Assembly: GCA_947599835.1 (NCBI GenBank)
Contig: CANQFQ010000003.1
Location: 1 to 64,000 of the forward strand
From: an uncultured Bacilli bacterium
Lineage (GTDB): Bacteria > Bacillota_I > Bacilli_A > RFN20 > CAG-631
Reading direction: 5' to 3'
DNA: 64,000 nucleotides
How positions within the stretch are numbered: the stretch's first letter is position 1; each line of letters opens with the position of its first letter. Shown here piece by piece: positions 27,955 to 36,968 of this stretch. A model generated the notes under the pieces. That model was not told where the DNA came from and searched no databases. It saw only the letters and a program-made list of their open reading frames with translations. A program made the translations under genes and the position numbers.

Positions 27955-28152
27955 TTATAAAGAAAAGCGTCAAGCGAGTTTTGTAGGGTGAAAGAAAACC
28001 GTTAGTACTTTATACAATCGAACACTTTTATTGCTAAATGTAAAACATTTCGTATTTCTGCGTTAAAGAATAAAAGGGCATGGTGCAATAAGCACCATGA
28101 ACTAGGATGGCACCGCGTAATTTACGTTCCTAGATGAGGAACGTTTTTTTAT
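27955..28152 (+). ncRNA. T-box riboswitch of asnS (specifier AAC, Asn)
   Basis: The 200-base leader contains the conserved T-box AGGATGGCACCGCG at 28104-28117. Before it is a stem III hairpin, CATGGTGC/GCACCATG. After it comes a terminator, ACGTTCC...GGAACGT plus seven T (28124-28147), that the T-box would disrupt when uncharged tRNA binds. In the 3' side of Stem I, ...TCGAACACTT... offers AAC followed by A, matching the Asn codon expected for asnS. Possible promoter: TTGATT (27901), 17 bases, TATACT (27924), with TATAAT also at 27929 and 27940. Confidence 0.92.
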
Positions 28153-28171
28153 TTAAAGGAGGATTTTATTC

Positions 28172-29569
28172 ATGTATGAATTTGTAACAGCAAGAGAATT
28201 ATATGACTTAATTCTTGGAGATTTACACGCTCAAAAGGACCATTTAGAATATGTAGAAATGGAAGGATGGGTTCGTACAAATCGGAATAATGGTTCCATT
28301 GGTTTTATTGAATTAAATGATGGAACATATTTTAGAAATGTGCAAATTGTTTATAACAAAGAAGAAACACAAAATTTTGATGATTATGTTGCATTAAATA
28401 CTGGAGATGCAATAAATATCATGGGGGTTTTAAAAATTACTGAAGAAGGAAAACAACCTTTTGAAATTCTTGCTTGCAACATGAAATTATTAGCCAAATG
28501 TGCAGAAGATTATCCATTACAAAAGAAACGGCATTCATTCGAATTTTTAAGAGAAATTGCTCATTTACGTCCTAAAGCAAATACTTTTGCTGCAGTATTT
28601 AGAGTTCGATCTACCTTAGCAATGGCGATTCATGAATTTTTTCAAAATCAAGGATTTATCTATGTTCATGGTCCAATTATTACTTCAAATGATGCTGAAG
28701 GAGCGGGTGAAACTTTTACTGTAACAACCCGCACCGATGGGGATTATGAAAAGGATTTCTTCGGCAAAAAGGCAAGTTTAACTGTTTCTGCGCAATTACA
28801 TGCGGAAGCTTATGCTCAAGCCTTTCGAGATGTATATACCTTTGGTCCAACTTTTAGAGCTGAAAAATCCAATACGGTTAGACATGCCGCTGAATTTTGG
28901 ATGATTGAACCCGAAATTGCTTTTGCTGATTTAGAAGATGATATGTTGTTAATCGAAGATATGGTGAAATATTGTATTGATTATGTCTTAGAAAATTGTG
29001 CGGAAGAAATGAAATTTTTAAACACTATGATTGATAAAGGTTTGATTGACCGACTCAAACATGTAAGTCAAACGCCTTTTAGTAAAATGACCTATACTGA
29101 AGCCATTGAAAAATTAAAAGAAGCGGTTGAACATCACCATCAATTTGAAAATAATCATATTTTTTGGGGAATGGATTTCAATTCAGAACACGAAAAATAT
29201 TTATGTGAAGAAGTCATCAATGGTCCATTATTCATTATTGATTATCCAAAAGAACTCAAATCGTTTTATATGAAGTTAAATCCAGATAATAAAACCGTCG
29301 CTGCCTGTGATTTATTAGTTCCTCACATTGGAGAACTAGTTGGAGGATCACAAAGAGAAGAAAATTATGATAAACTTGTAGCTCGTATGAATGAATTAAA
29401 GATGAATCAAAAAGGCTTAGAGTGGTATCTTGATTTAAGAAGATTCGGCGGTGTCAAATCTGCTGGATTTGGTTTAGGATTTGAAAGAATGGTGATGTAC
29501 CTTACAGGTATGCAAAATATTAGAGATGTGATTCCGTTTCCTAGAACGGTTAAAAATTGTTTGTTTTAA
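28172..29569 (+). CDS. asnS: Asparaginyl-tRNA synthetase
   Basis: 465 residues, class IIb synthetase. N-terminal OB-fold anticodon domain (VEMEGWVRTNRNNGSIGFIELNDGT), motif 2 (TFGPTFRAEKSNTVRHAAEFWMIEPE) and motif 3 (GLGFERMVMYLTGMQNIRDVIPFPR). The choice of Asn over Asp fits the Asn specifier in the T-box and the TRHAAEFWM sequence. AAAGGAGG is about 10 bases before ATG. Control is by tRNA-Asn charging through the leader. Confidence 0.95.
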   Translation: MYEFVTARELYDLILGDLHAQKDHLEYVEMEGWVRTNRNNGSIGFIELNDGTYFRNVQIVYNKEETQNFDDYVALNTGDAINIMGVLKITEEGKQPFEILACNMKLLAKCAEDYPLQKKRHSFEFLREIAHLRPKANTFAAVFRVRSTLAMAIHEFFQNQGFIYVHGPIITSNDAEGAGETFTVTTRTDGDYEKDFFGKKASLTVSAQLHAEAYAQAFRDVYTFGPTFRAEKSNTVRHAAEFWMIEPEIAFADLEDDMLLIEDMVKYCIDYVLENCAEEMKFLNTMIDKGLIDRLKHVSQTPFSKMTYTEAIEKLKEAVEHHHQFENNHIFWGMDFNSEHEKYLCEEVINGPLFIIDYPKELKSFYMKLNPDNKTVAACDLLVPHIGELVGGSQREENYDKLVARMNELKMNQKGLEWYLDLRRFGGVKSAGFGLGFERMVMYLTGMQNIRDVIPFPRTVKNCLF

Positions 29570-29576
29570 AAATATG

Positions 29577-29613
29577 AAAACACAGATTTGATCCATAAAA
29601 TTTGTGTTTTTTT
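29577..29613. terminator. Terminator after asnS, shared with the yolD-like gene
   Basis: AAAACACAGATTT and AAATTTGTGTTTT with a T run on the plus strand. A shorter A run on the other side may also serve the convergent gene. Confidence 0.78.
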
Positions 29614-29618
29614 ATTTT

Positions 29619-29957
29619 TCAAAAATTTTCAAAATCATCCAATAAATTAGAACATTGTTGAATGTCCAATAATTGATTAAAATAAATCTTTCTTTGATGA
29701 ATCATTAAATAATATTCATAGAAATTAATTTTATCAATTTTTTCATTTTTCATGGTGATGATTTGATTTTGATCATAATATTGAATATTTACAACATCTT
29801 GTTCTTTTAATCGTTGCAATGTCGCATTAATTCTTTGTTCTTGTTCGATAGAAAGAAGGGGTTTTTCAACCTTTTCTAATTCTTGTTCGTGCAGTGCTTG
29901 CCGAAAGCCTTTTAAGGCATCAAATGGACGAAATTGTTTTCCTTTTTTATTCTTCAT
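29619..29957 (-). CDS. YolD-like protein
   Basis: 112 residues. The central pattern (INATLQRLKEQDVVNIQYYDQNQI...KIDKINFYEYYLMIHQRKIYFNQLLDI) is that of YolD-like proteins, which sit beside Y-family polymerases and are thought to modulate them much as UmuD modulates UmuC. It overlaps the polymerase gene upstream by 11 bases, with AGGAGGG supplied by that gene's last codons. Confidence 0.85.
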   Translation of the reverse strand: MKNKKGKQFRPFDALKGFRQALHEQELEKVEKPLLSIEQEQRINATLQRLKEQDVVNIQYYDQNQIITMKNEKIDKINFYEYYLMIHQRKIYFNQLLDIQQCSNLLDDFENF

Positions 29958-31227
29958 TATGCCCTCCTATTTGCTTATTTTTCTTGATTGTTGTTGCCTT
30001 TTTTTGTAAATTCATTACTCTAAGAATAGAAGATTTTCCATATTTTGCTTTAATATTTAAAATCGTTTGATTTAACTTTGTTTCTTTTCTATTATCATTA
30101 GCATCATTAAATAATCGAATTGGCATTTCATCTATTTTCGTTAAATGACAAAATGCAATTCTTATTTTACGAATAGATGCATTTTTAATAATTTCTTGAT
30201 CAAACATTTCTAAAAATTCTTTTTTTAATAGTGTGTATGAATTTGTTTGATTCGCTATATTTTTAGATATTTTACTAGGTTTAATCGGATATTTTTTGCT
30301 ATAAGTAATGCTTAAATATAGCCTATCCGTAATCTGTTGTTGACTTACTAATTCTAATGTCAACAATTCCACCATTTCTTTTAAGACCATTCTTGCCTCT
30401 TGAAATGTATAATCACTTTCTAAAGTCTGTCCATATGAAATTTGTTTTTCATCGGGTTGATAATTTTTGATTTCGTGCATTGTCGTAAAATCTTTTCCCC
30501 ATGCATGTTGATATAAATTGATCGCATCGCTTTTAAAATGACGAAAAAGAAACGTAAGTTCTGAATGTGCAACATCTTTTAATGTATATAGATTTAATTG
30601 ATGTAATTTTTTTGCGTGGCCTGTTCCAATTTGCCAAAAATCTGTCAATGGTTGATGCAACCACAGTTTTTCACAAAAGATGGATTCATCTAAATATGCC
30701 ATTCTATCGGTAGAATGCTTAGCTAAAAGATCTAATGCAACTTTTGCTAAAAATAAATTGGTTCCAATGCCACACGTAGCAATTAAATGTGTTTGCCGAT
30801 AAATTTCATTGATTAGCATCTGTCCTATTTGTCTTGCTGACATTTGATATAATTTAAAATAAGGCTTTACATAAATAAACGATTCATCAATAGAATAAAC
30901 GTGAATGTCTTCTTTTGCAATAAATTGTAAAAAAATTCGATAAATCCAGCAAGAATATTCTATATACTTTTTCATTCTTGGTTTAGCAATTTGATAATAA
31001 ATCGTATTCGGTATTTCATAAATTCTGCACCTGTTGCGAATTCCTTTCTTTTTTAAAAAAGGAGTAATTGCCAAACAAATCGCTCCTTTTTGATTTTTAT
31101 TTGCAACAACTAAAGGGGTTGTTAATGGATCAAGATTTCTTTCTACACATTCAACAGAAGCATAAAAACATTTGAGATCGATGCATAAATATTTACCATT
31201 TTCTTGTATCATATTTTTATTTTTCAC
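29947..31227 (-). CDS. Y-family DNA polymerase, UvrX/UmuC-like
   Basis: 426 residues. Catalytic motifs: CIDLKCFYASVE near residue 15 (first Asp and steric-gate region) and YSIDESF near residue 108 (Asp-Glu pair), followed by the thumb (IGTGHAKKLHQLN) and a little-finger domain. It performs translesion synthesis. The pairing with a YolD-like gene identifies the UvrX/YqjW branch rather than housekeeping DinB. The start is GTG 31227 with only a weak ribosome binding site; ATG 31212 is the alternative. Confidence 0.9.
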   Translation of the reverse strand: MKNKNMIQENGKYLCIDLKCFYASVECVERNLDPLTTPLVVANKNQKGAICLAITPFLKKKGIRNRCRIYEIPNTIYYQIAKPRMKKYIEYSCWIYRIFLQFIAKEDIHVYSIDESFIYVKPYFKLYQMSARQIGQMLINEIYRQTHLIATCGIGTNLFLAKVALDLLAKHSTDRMAYLDESIFCEKLWLHQPLTDFWQIGTGHAKKLHQLNLYTLKDVAHSELTFLFRHFKSDAINLYQHAWGKDFTTMHEIKNYQPDEKQISYGQTLESDYTFQEARMVLKEMVELLTLELVSQQQITDRLYLSITYSKKYPIKPSKISKNIANQTNSYTLLKKEFLEMFDQEIIKNASIRKIRIAFCHLTKIDEMPIRLFNDANDNRKETKLNQTILNIKAKYGKSSILRVMNLQKKATTIKKNKQIGGHNEE

Positions 31228-31257
31228 ATTTTTATCAATTATATTCGATATTTCTCT

Positions 31258-31286
31258 TTGTAATTATCCTTACTTTATTTTATAAT
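31258..31286 (+). promoter_or_regulatory. Promoter of upp
   Basis: TTGTAA (31258-31263), 17-base spacer, TATAAT (31281-31286), 20 bases before the start codon. Confidence 0.75.
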
Positions 31287-31306
31287 AAATTTAGGAGTGA
31301 TAAATT

Positions 31307-31933
31307 GTGTTAACGATTGTAAAACATCCCTTAATTGAAACGAAATTATCGATTTTACGAGATGAAGAAACAAAAACCAAAGAATTTAGAGAAAGTTTAG
31401 ATGAAATAGCATCTTTGATGTGCTTTGAAGTTTTTAAAGATTTAAAAACTTATGAATCTGATCAAAAATTTAAAACACCAACAGGTGTTGAATTGAACCG
31501 TATTAAGTTAGAAAATAAAATCATTCTGGCTCCGATTTTAAGAGCCGGCATTGGAATGGTCGATGGCATCAAAAAGATGTTACCCACTGCAAAAATCGGT
31601 CATATCGGCCTTTATCGCGATGAAAAAACGTTAAAACCTCACGAATATTATTTTAAATTACCAGTAGTTACGAATCCTTTGGTATTGATTGTGGATCCAA
31701 TGTTAGCAACCGGCGGTTCCGCTTTAGCTGCGATTGAATCCGTTCTAAAAAGAGGCTATACACAAATCCGTTTAATGTGTTTAGTTGGTACTCCTGAAGG
31801 TGTAAGAACCATTGAAGATAAATATCCTAATCTTCCTATTTATCTTGCCGCTTTAGATGAACGTTTAAACGATAAAGGTTATATTATTCCTGGACTTGGC
31901 GATGCTGGAGATCGGATTTTTGGAACGAAATAA
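31307..31933 (+). CDS. upp: Uracil phosphoribosyltransferase
   Basis: 208 residues. It makes UMP from uracil and PRPP in pyrimidine salvage. The PRPP loop is VDPMLATGGSALAAI near residue 131. ILRAGIGMVDG near residue 77 and the C-terminal uracil site (YIIPGLGDAGDRIFGTK) are also present. GTG 31307 is the start, with AGGAGTGAT five bases upstream. It is monocistronic, with its own promoter and terminator. Confidence 0.96.
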   Translation: MLTIVKHPLIETKLSILRDEETKTKEFRESLDEIASLMCFEVFKDLKTYESDQKFKTPTGVELNRIKLENKIILAPILRAGIGMVDGIKKMLPTAKIGHIGLYRDEKTLKPHEYYFKLPVVTNPLVLIVDPMLATGGSALAAIESVLKRGYTQIRLMCLVGTPEGVRTIEDKYPNLPIYLAALDERLNDKGYIIPGLGDAGDRIFGTK

Positions 31934-31946
31934 TAAATAAAAAAAT

Positions 31947-32003
31947 AAATCTCTTAAGTAAACCTAGTAAGCAATACTAGAAAGACTTAAGAGATTTTTT
32001 TAT
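31947..32003. terminator. Bidirectional terminator between upp and the ricA-like gene
   Basis: AAATCTCTTAAGT and ACTTAAGAGATTT (13 bp, perfect) with an inner CTAGT/ACTAG stem; T run after it on the plus strand and A-rich stretch before it. Confidence 0.88.
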
Positions 32004-32314
32004 TCAAAATAAAATATTTTAGAAAGCATCTCTATCAAATTTTGAACCTCATTTTTATAATGTAAATAGTTTTGGATGATAGGATTTTCATTAAATTGTT
32101 GCCGATAATTTTCTAATTCTTTTTGACATTGTTCATATTTCATCTTATTTCCTACTTTTAAAGATGTTTTCATTTCTTTTTGTAAATCTTGAATGTTTTT
32201 TAAAAGAAATTGTAGTTTTTCATCTTTTAAAATCATTTCTTTATATTTTAAATAGGCCTGAACTTCTTCCAATTGCTTTATCTTTTGATTAAGCTTGTGC
32301 GCATCTTGTTTCAA
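32000..32314 (-). CDS. YlbF/YmcA family protein (RicA-like)
   Basis: 104 residues, all-helical, with the YlbF/YmcA pattern (LIQ..EE.QAYLKYKEMILKDEKLQFLLKNIQDLQKEM near the start). In Bacillus the YmcA-YlbF-YaaT complex steers RNase Y mRNA processing, and ymcA lies next to miaB exactly as here, so YmcA (RicA) is the likelier of the paralogs. The start is TTG 32314, five bases after AAGGTGA. The GTG at 32323 is part of that site. It overlaps miaB by 26 bases. Confidence 0.78.
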   Translation of the reverse strand: MKQDAHKLNQKIKQLEEVQAYLKYKEMILKDEKLQFLLKNIQDLQKEMKTSLKVGNKMKYEQCQKELENYRQQFNENPIIQNYLHYKNEVQNLIEMLSKIFYFE

Positions 32315-33749
32315 GAATTTCACCTTCTAAAGTAAATGTTTTACACTTATGAATTAAAACGGGAACAATTTTACCGATAAATTCTGGATTTCCTTTAAAA
32401 TTCACTAATTTCATATCTTCCGTGTAACCGGATAAAATCGATGGATTTGTTTTAGAATATCCTTCGACTAAAACTTTTACTACTTGATCTTGATAGGTTT
32501 TATATTTTTCTAACTGAATTTTACTAATGACAGCCGTGAGTCGATTAAACCGTTGCTTTTTCGTAGTCATATCGACATTATCTTCTAATCTAGCCGCAGG
32601 TGTCCCTACACGTGGGGAATAAATAAACGTAAATGCACTATCATATCGAACTTGTTCTACTAGTTTTAGCGTATTTTCAAAATTTTCTTCACTTTCATTT
32701 GGAAATCCAACAATAATATCCGTAGTTAAAGCGACATTAGGAATTTTAGTCCTAATTTTTTGAACTAGTTCTAAATAAGATTGGGTGGTATATCTTCTTC
32801 CCATTTTTCTCAATATCGTATCATCACCTGATTGAACTGGCAAATGAATATGGGGCATAATGTTATCATATTTTGCGATAACATCAATTAATTCTTCACT
32901 AAAATCCCATGGATGACTCGTTGTAAAACGAATTCTTTTTATTCCTATGAGAGCAATTTGTTCTAGAAGTTGCGCAAATGAAATATCATGAAGATCTTTT
33001 CCATAAGCATTCACATTTTGCCCTAGAACGGTCACTTCTAAATAACCTTGATCTTTTAATTCTTGGATTTCTTTTAAGATATCCACAGATTTCCGACTTC
33101 TTTCCTTACCTCTTGTATAAGGAACAATGCAATAGGTACAAAATTTATTACACCCGTACATAATATTGACCCAAGCTTTTGTTTTACTTGCCCGGATGGA
33201 TGGCAAATCTTCTGCAATATTACCTTGGTTGGATAAAACTTCAATGACCCTTTCTTTAGAAAAATAAGCCTCTTTAAGTAAAGAAGGTAAATGATGAATA
33301 TTATGTGTTCCAAAGACCAAATCAACATGCTCACAAGTTTCTAAAATCTTTTTAACAATATGTTCTTGTTGTACCATACATCCACACACACCAAAAATTA
33401 AATCGGGATTCGTTAGTTTTAATTTTTTTAGTAATCCAATTTCCCCAAAAACTTTTTTTTCAGCATTTTCACGTACTGCACAGGTATTTAAAATAATGAC
33501 ATCGGCTTCTTGTAAATTTTCTGTCTTTTCATATTGCATTTTCGATAAAATACCTTCTATAACTTCTCCATCACGCAAATTACCTTGGCAGCCATAAGTA
33601 CGAACAAAAAATTTTTTATTTTTTCCCAAATTTTTCATCGTTTCATCCATTTCTACACTTTGATAAATAAATTCGGGCTGTAGATTCATTTCTCTTTTTG
33701 CGGCTTCTTTTAAATTGGGTATTTGTTTTACTTGAATTGTTCTTTTCAT
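32289..33749 (-). CDS. miaB: tRNA-2-methylthio-N6-isopentenyladenosine synthase
   Basis: 486 residues. Radical-SAM methylthiotransferase acting on i6A37 of tRNAs. The N-terminal cluster Cys are in RTYGCQGN near residue 53, NTCAVR near residue 89 and GCMVQ near residue 123. The radical-SAM motif is GCNKFCTYCIVPYTRGKERSR near residue 198, and a TRAM domain ends the protein. The opening reads CQGNLRD where most homologs have CQMNxxDSE. It is the fourth gene of the lysS-GNAT-ispD-miaB-ricA run. Confidence 0.94.
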   Translation of the reverse strand: MKRTIQVKQIPNLKEAAKREMNLQPEFIYQSVEMDETMKNLGKNKKFFVRTYGCQGNLRDGEVIEGILSKMQYEKTENLQEADVIILNTCAVRENAEKKVFGEIGLLKKLKLTNPDLIFGVCGCMVQQEHIVKKILETCEHVDLVFGTHNIHHLPSLLKEAYFSKERVIEVLSNQGNIAEDLPSIRASKTKAWVNIMYGCNKFCTYCIVPYTRGKERSRKSVDILKEIQELKDQGYLEVTVLGQNVNAYGKDLHDISFAQLLEQIALIGIKRIRFTTSHPWDFSEELIDVIAKYDNIMPHIHLPVQSGDDTILRKMGRRYTTQSYLELVQKIRTKIPNVALTTDIIVGFPNESEENFENTLKLVEQVRYDSAFTFIYSPRVGTPAARLEDNVDMTTKKQRFNRLTAVISKIQLEKYKTYQDQVVKVLVEGYSKTNPSILSGYTEDMKLVNFKGNPEFIGKIVPVLIHKCKTFTLEGEILETRCAQA

Positions 33750-33759
33750 ATTTTCTCCC

Positions 33760-34389
33760 TTAAAAATCCTCTTTACAGGTAAATTTTTTATTGCTTATTT
33801 CACCATCAACACAAAATACTTCTTGATGCAATAATTGTTCTATCATTATTGAATCATCACTATACATATTGTTTTCAGCCATTTCATGGGCTTTTTTTAA
33901 ATCGTTTGTTAAAAATCCTTGTGGTGTTTGCACGAATCGATATTCATTGCGATCTAAGGATTTCAAAACCTTATGCTCTTTTACCTGCTTTATACTATCA
34001 CTAATAGCAATAACAGGAATTACAGCAGCATGTACTAATAAACTATCTTTAATTCTTTGAATTAAATCCATGGTTAAAAAAGGCCTTGCACCATCATGGA
34101 CTAAAAGATATTGGGAATGAATTTCTTTTAAACCATTTCGAACACTTTCTTGACGGGTACTTCCTCCATATACAAAACAAACTTTTTCATTTTGAATGAT
34201 TTGTTTAATTTGTTTTTCATCGCTTTTTCGAATGACGATGACGATTTTGGTACAATCCTGATCTTGTATAAAAGATTGAATCGCCCATTCAATGATGCTT
34301 CGATTAGATATTTGATAAAAAATTTTATTATATTGTAATTGACTACGATTTCCGTTCCCCGCAGCAACCACTAGGGCTTGATATTCCAT
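33760..34389 (-). CDS. ispD: 2-C-methyl-D-erythritol 4-phosphate cytidylyltransferase
   Basis: 209 residues, about 20 shorter than usual at the C-terminus, which stops at KKFTCKEDF where homologs continue one more helix. Signature AAGNGNRSQLQYNK at residues 9-22 binds CTP; LLVHDGARPFL near residue 95, VQTPQGF and SDDSIMIE follow. It makes CDP-methylerythritol in the MEP pathway and pairs functionally with ispF at 17523. It lies between a GNAT gene and miaB, 6 and 10 bases apart. Confidence 0.92.
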   Translation of the reverse strand: MEYQALVVAAGNGNRSQLQYNKIFYQISNRSIIEWAIQSFIQDQDCTKIVIVIRKSDEKQIKQIIQNEKVCFVYGGSTRQESVRNGLKEIHSQYLLVHDGARPFLTMDLIQRIKDSLLVHAAVIPVIAISDSIKQVKEHKVLKSLDRNEYRFVQTPQGFLTNDLKKAHEMAENNMYSDDSIMIEQLLHQEVFCVDGEISNKKFTCKEDF

Positions 34390-34395
34390 TTTCTT

Positions 34396-35367
34396 TTATT
34401 CCTCTGGACGTGTGAGATATTTTACAAAACGCATATAATATTTAAATGCCTTAAAGCCTAATTTTTTATAAAATTCAACATTTTGTGTTTGCTCTATCAT
34501 AATTTTTTTAGATCCACGTCGAATGACATAATGAATGGCCTCTTGGCATATTTTTTCTGGATAATTTTGGCCTAAAAATTCCTTATCAATTCCCATAACA
34601 CCTAAAGAACCCACAGATTTGTCTAAAAAGAAATTCACCCTAATACTATTATGTTTAGAATCATAAATTCTAACAAATCCAATTAATTGATCCTCAACAT
34701 ATGCTAAAACAATTCTTCTTCCAGAACCTCCAGATTCAAAATATTTTTTAATAATATATGTTTGTCTTAGCAAATCATTATTAATACATAATTTTAAAAT
34801 CATTTCTTTATCTTCTTCTGTAGCAATTCGAAAATCAACATTTTTAGGCGTTTCAAACTGATTTGCAATCGGATCTACACCCTTTTTAACGATTTGAATC
34901 ATATCTACAAATCCTTCTTCTTGTTTAAAATTTTGATTCATAAAAAAGGGTGCATATTTATTTAAATCGCTTGGCAAGCCTGAAAATAAATTCGATAAAT
35001 CATTACCTAATTGAATTTTTTCAATATAAGCATAATCTTTAAGACCCTGTATTGCTAAATTTAATAACTCCTTACCAATTCCCATATTTCGAACATCTTT
35101 TTGTACATAAAATAAAGAAATTGTCGCGGTTTTGGTTTCACTATAAAATAAAGCTTCTTGTTGCCATCTTTTAATTAGAATAAAACCAATCGGCATTGTT
35201 TCATATAATGCGATATAAGAATTTTCTTTATCAAAATTAACATCATCAAGAATTCTTTCTTTAAATAAAGTCGATGAAATCGGATAACTTCGATTAAATT
35301 CACGATTCCACAAACGATATAAATGTTTGCCACCTTTATAATCTTTAAATGGAATATATTGTAACAT
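34396..35367 (-). CDS. Tandem GNAT acetyltransferase
   Basis: 323 residues made of two GNAT-like halves. The N-terminal half has the acetyl-CoA signature VQKDVRNMGIGKELLNLAI near residue 92. The C-terminal half is more degenerate (GFVRIYDSKHN...VMGIDKEFLGQNYPEKICQEAI) but ends with the typical VEFYKKLGFKAF. Substrate unknown. It sits 4 bases downstream of lysS in the same operon. Confidence 0.8.
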   Translation of the reverse strand: MLQYIPFKDYKGGKHLYRLWNREFNRSYPISSTLFKERILDDVNFDKENSYIALYETMPIGFILIKRWQQEALFYSETKTATISLFYVQKDVRNMGIGKELLNLAIQGLKDYAYIEKIQLGNDLSNLFSGLPSDLNKYAPFFMNQNFKQEEGFVDMIQIVKKGVDPIANQFETPKNVDFRIATEEDKEMILKLCINNDLLRQTYIIKKYFESGGSGRRIVLAYVEDQLIGFVRIYDSKHNSIRVNFFLDKSVGSLGVMGIDKEFLGQNYPEKICQEAIHYVIRRGSKKIMIEQTQNVEFYKKLGFKAFKYYMRFVKYLTRPEE

Positions 35368-35371
35368 TGGA

Positions 35372-36871
35372 TTAATCTCTCATATGTGGAAATAAAATAA
35401 CGTCACGAATCGATGAACTACCCGTAAAAAACATTACAAGTCGATCAATTCCAAGTCCTACGCCTCCAGCAGGTGGCATACCATATTCTAAGGCTTCAAG
35501 AAAGTCATAATCGATTTCATTGGCTTCATCATTTCCTAATTTTCTTTCTTTTAATTGATTAATAAATCTTTCTTTTTGATCCATTGGATCATTTAATTCA
35601 CTATACGCATTTGCAAATTCACAACCGCCAATATATAACTCATAGCGATCCACATAGCGACTATCATCATCACATAATTTAGTTAATGGTGACATTTCAA
35701 CAGGATAACGACAAACAAATGTTGGTTGAATTAATTCTTCTTCGCAATATGTATCAAAGAATAAATTTAAAATATGTCCTACACCCGTATGATGAGGTAA
35801 CACTTCAATATTTCTTTCTAAGGCAAGTTTTTTTGCTTCTTCAAAATCAGTAATTTGATCAAAATCAATGCCTGTTTTTTCTTTAACTAATTCAACCATT
35901 GTGACTACTTTAAATGGTTTCGATAAATCAATAACTTGTCCATTCCATTCAAATTCATAACGATGAAAGACATTGTTTGCAATTTCTTTAATACCATTTT
36001 CGATTAATGTCATCATATCTCTTAAATCAGCGTAAGCTTGATATAACTCTACGGTTGTAAATTCAGGAGAATGTTTGGTATCCATCCCTTCATTTCTAAA
36101 AATACGACCAATTTCATAAACTCTTTCAAGCCCACCGACAAGTAAACGTTTTAAATTTAATTCTGTCGCAATTCTTAAATAAAAATCACGATCTAAAGCA
36201 TTATGATGGGTAATAAAAGGTCTAGCCGCTGCACCTCCTAAAATAGGAGATAAAACCGGCGTTTCTACTTCAATAAAACCCATGTTATCTAAATAATATT
36301 GCAATTGACGAATAATTTTTGTCCGATAAATTGCATTTTCTTTAGATGTTTTATTTGAAATTAAATCGAGGTATCTTTTACGATAACGATCTTCAATATT
36401 TGTAAGTCCATGGTACTTTTCAGGTAATGGACGTAAAGATTTTGTCAAATGGGTATATTTTTCACATTTAATGGTTAATTCACCCGTATTGGTTTTCATT
36501 ACAACACCATCAATACCAATGATATCCCCGATATCACTTAATTTAAAAATTTCAAAACTTTCTTCTCCAATAATATCTTTTTTGATATAAACTTGGATAT
36601 TTCCATCACGATCTTCAACATTGATAAAAGCAATTTTACCTTTATCACGTTTTGCTACTAATCGTCCAGCAATAACCGCACGATTTTCAGTTTCGTGTAA
36701 TTGTTCTTTTTCCATTTGACCATATTTTTCGATAAGATCAACAATTTTATCTTTAACTTCAAAACGTTCTCCATAAGGTTTAATTCCTTTATCCTTTAAT
36801 TTTTGAAGTTTTTCCATTCTAACTAATGTTTGTTCTTGAACATTTTCTTTATTTTGAATCGTTTCATCCAT
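35372..36871 (-). CDS. lysS: Lysyl-tRNA synthetase (class II)
   Basis: 499 residues. OB-fold anticodon domain (VAGRLVAKRDKGKIAFINVEDRDGNIQVY), motif 2 (RVYEIGRIFRNEGMDTKHSPEFTTVELYQAY) and motif 3 (PPAGGVGLGIDRLVMFFTGSSSIRDVILFP). It charges tRNA-Lys. AAGGGGTG precedes ATG. An extended -10 lies 25 bases upstream. It heads the lysS-GNAT-ispD-miaB-ricA run. No T-box was seen in the short leader. Confidence 0.96.
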   Translation of the reverse strand: MDETIQNKENVQEQTLVRMEKLQKLKDKGIKPYGERFEVKDKIVDLIEKYGQMEKEQLHETENRAVIAGRLVAKRDKGKIAFINVEDRDGNIQVYIKKDIIGEESFEIFKLSDIGDIIGIDGVVMKTNTGELTIKCEKYTHLTKSLRPLPEKYHGLTNIEDRYRKRYLDLISNKTSKENAIYRTKIIRQLQYYLDNMGFIEVETPVLSPILGGAAARPFITHHNALDRDFYLRIATELNLKRLLVGGLERVYEIGRIFRNEGMDTKHSPEFTTVELYQAYADLRDMMTLIENGIKEIANNVFHRYEFEWNGQVIDLSKPFKVVTMVELVKEKTGIDFDQITDFEEAKKLALERNIEVLPHHTGVGHILNLFFDTYCEEELIQPTFVCRYPVEMSPLTKLCDDDSRYVDRYELYIGGCEFANAYSELNDPMDQKERFINQLKERKLGNDEANEIDYDFLEALEYGMPPAGGVGLGIDRLVMFFTGSSSIRDVILFPHMRD

Positions 36872-36895
36872 AACAAATACACCCCTTAGATTTTT

Positions 36896-36904
36896 ATTAT
36901 AACA
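36896..36904 (-). promoter_or_regulatory. Extended -10 promoter of lysS
   Basis: TGTTATAAT on the minus strand, 25 bases before the lysS start. The -35 is weak. Confidence 0.6.
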
Positions 36905-36932
36905 TACAAAGTAGAATTATCATAGGCTTTTA

Positions 36933-36961
36933 GAAAAAATCACTTCTTTTATAAGAAGTGA
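36933..36961 (-). terminator. Terminator of gpmI
   Basis: TCACTTCTT, loop ATAA, AAGAAGTGA and TTTTTT on the minus strand. Confidence 0.88.
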
Positions 36962-36968
36962 CATTTTC

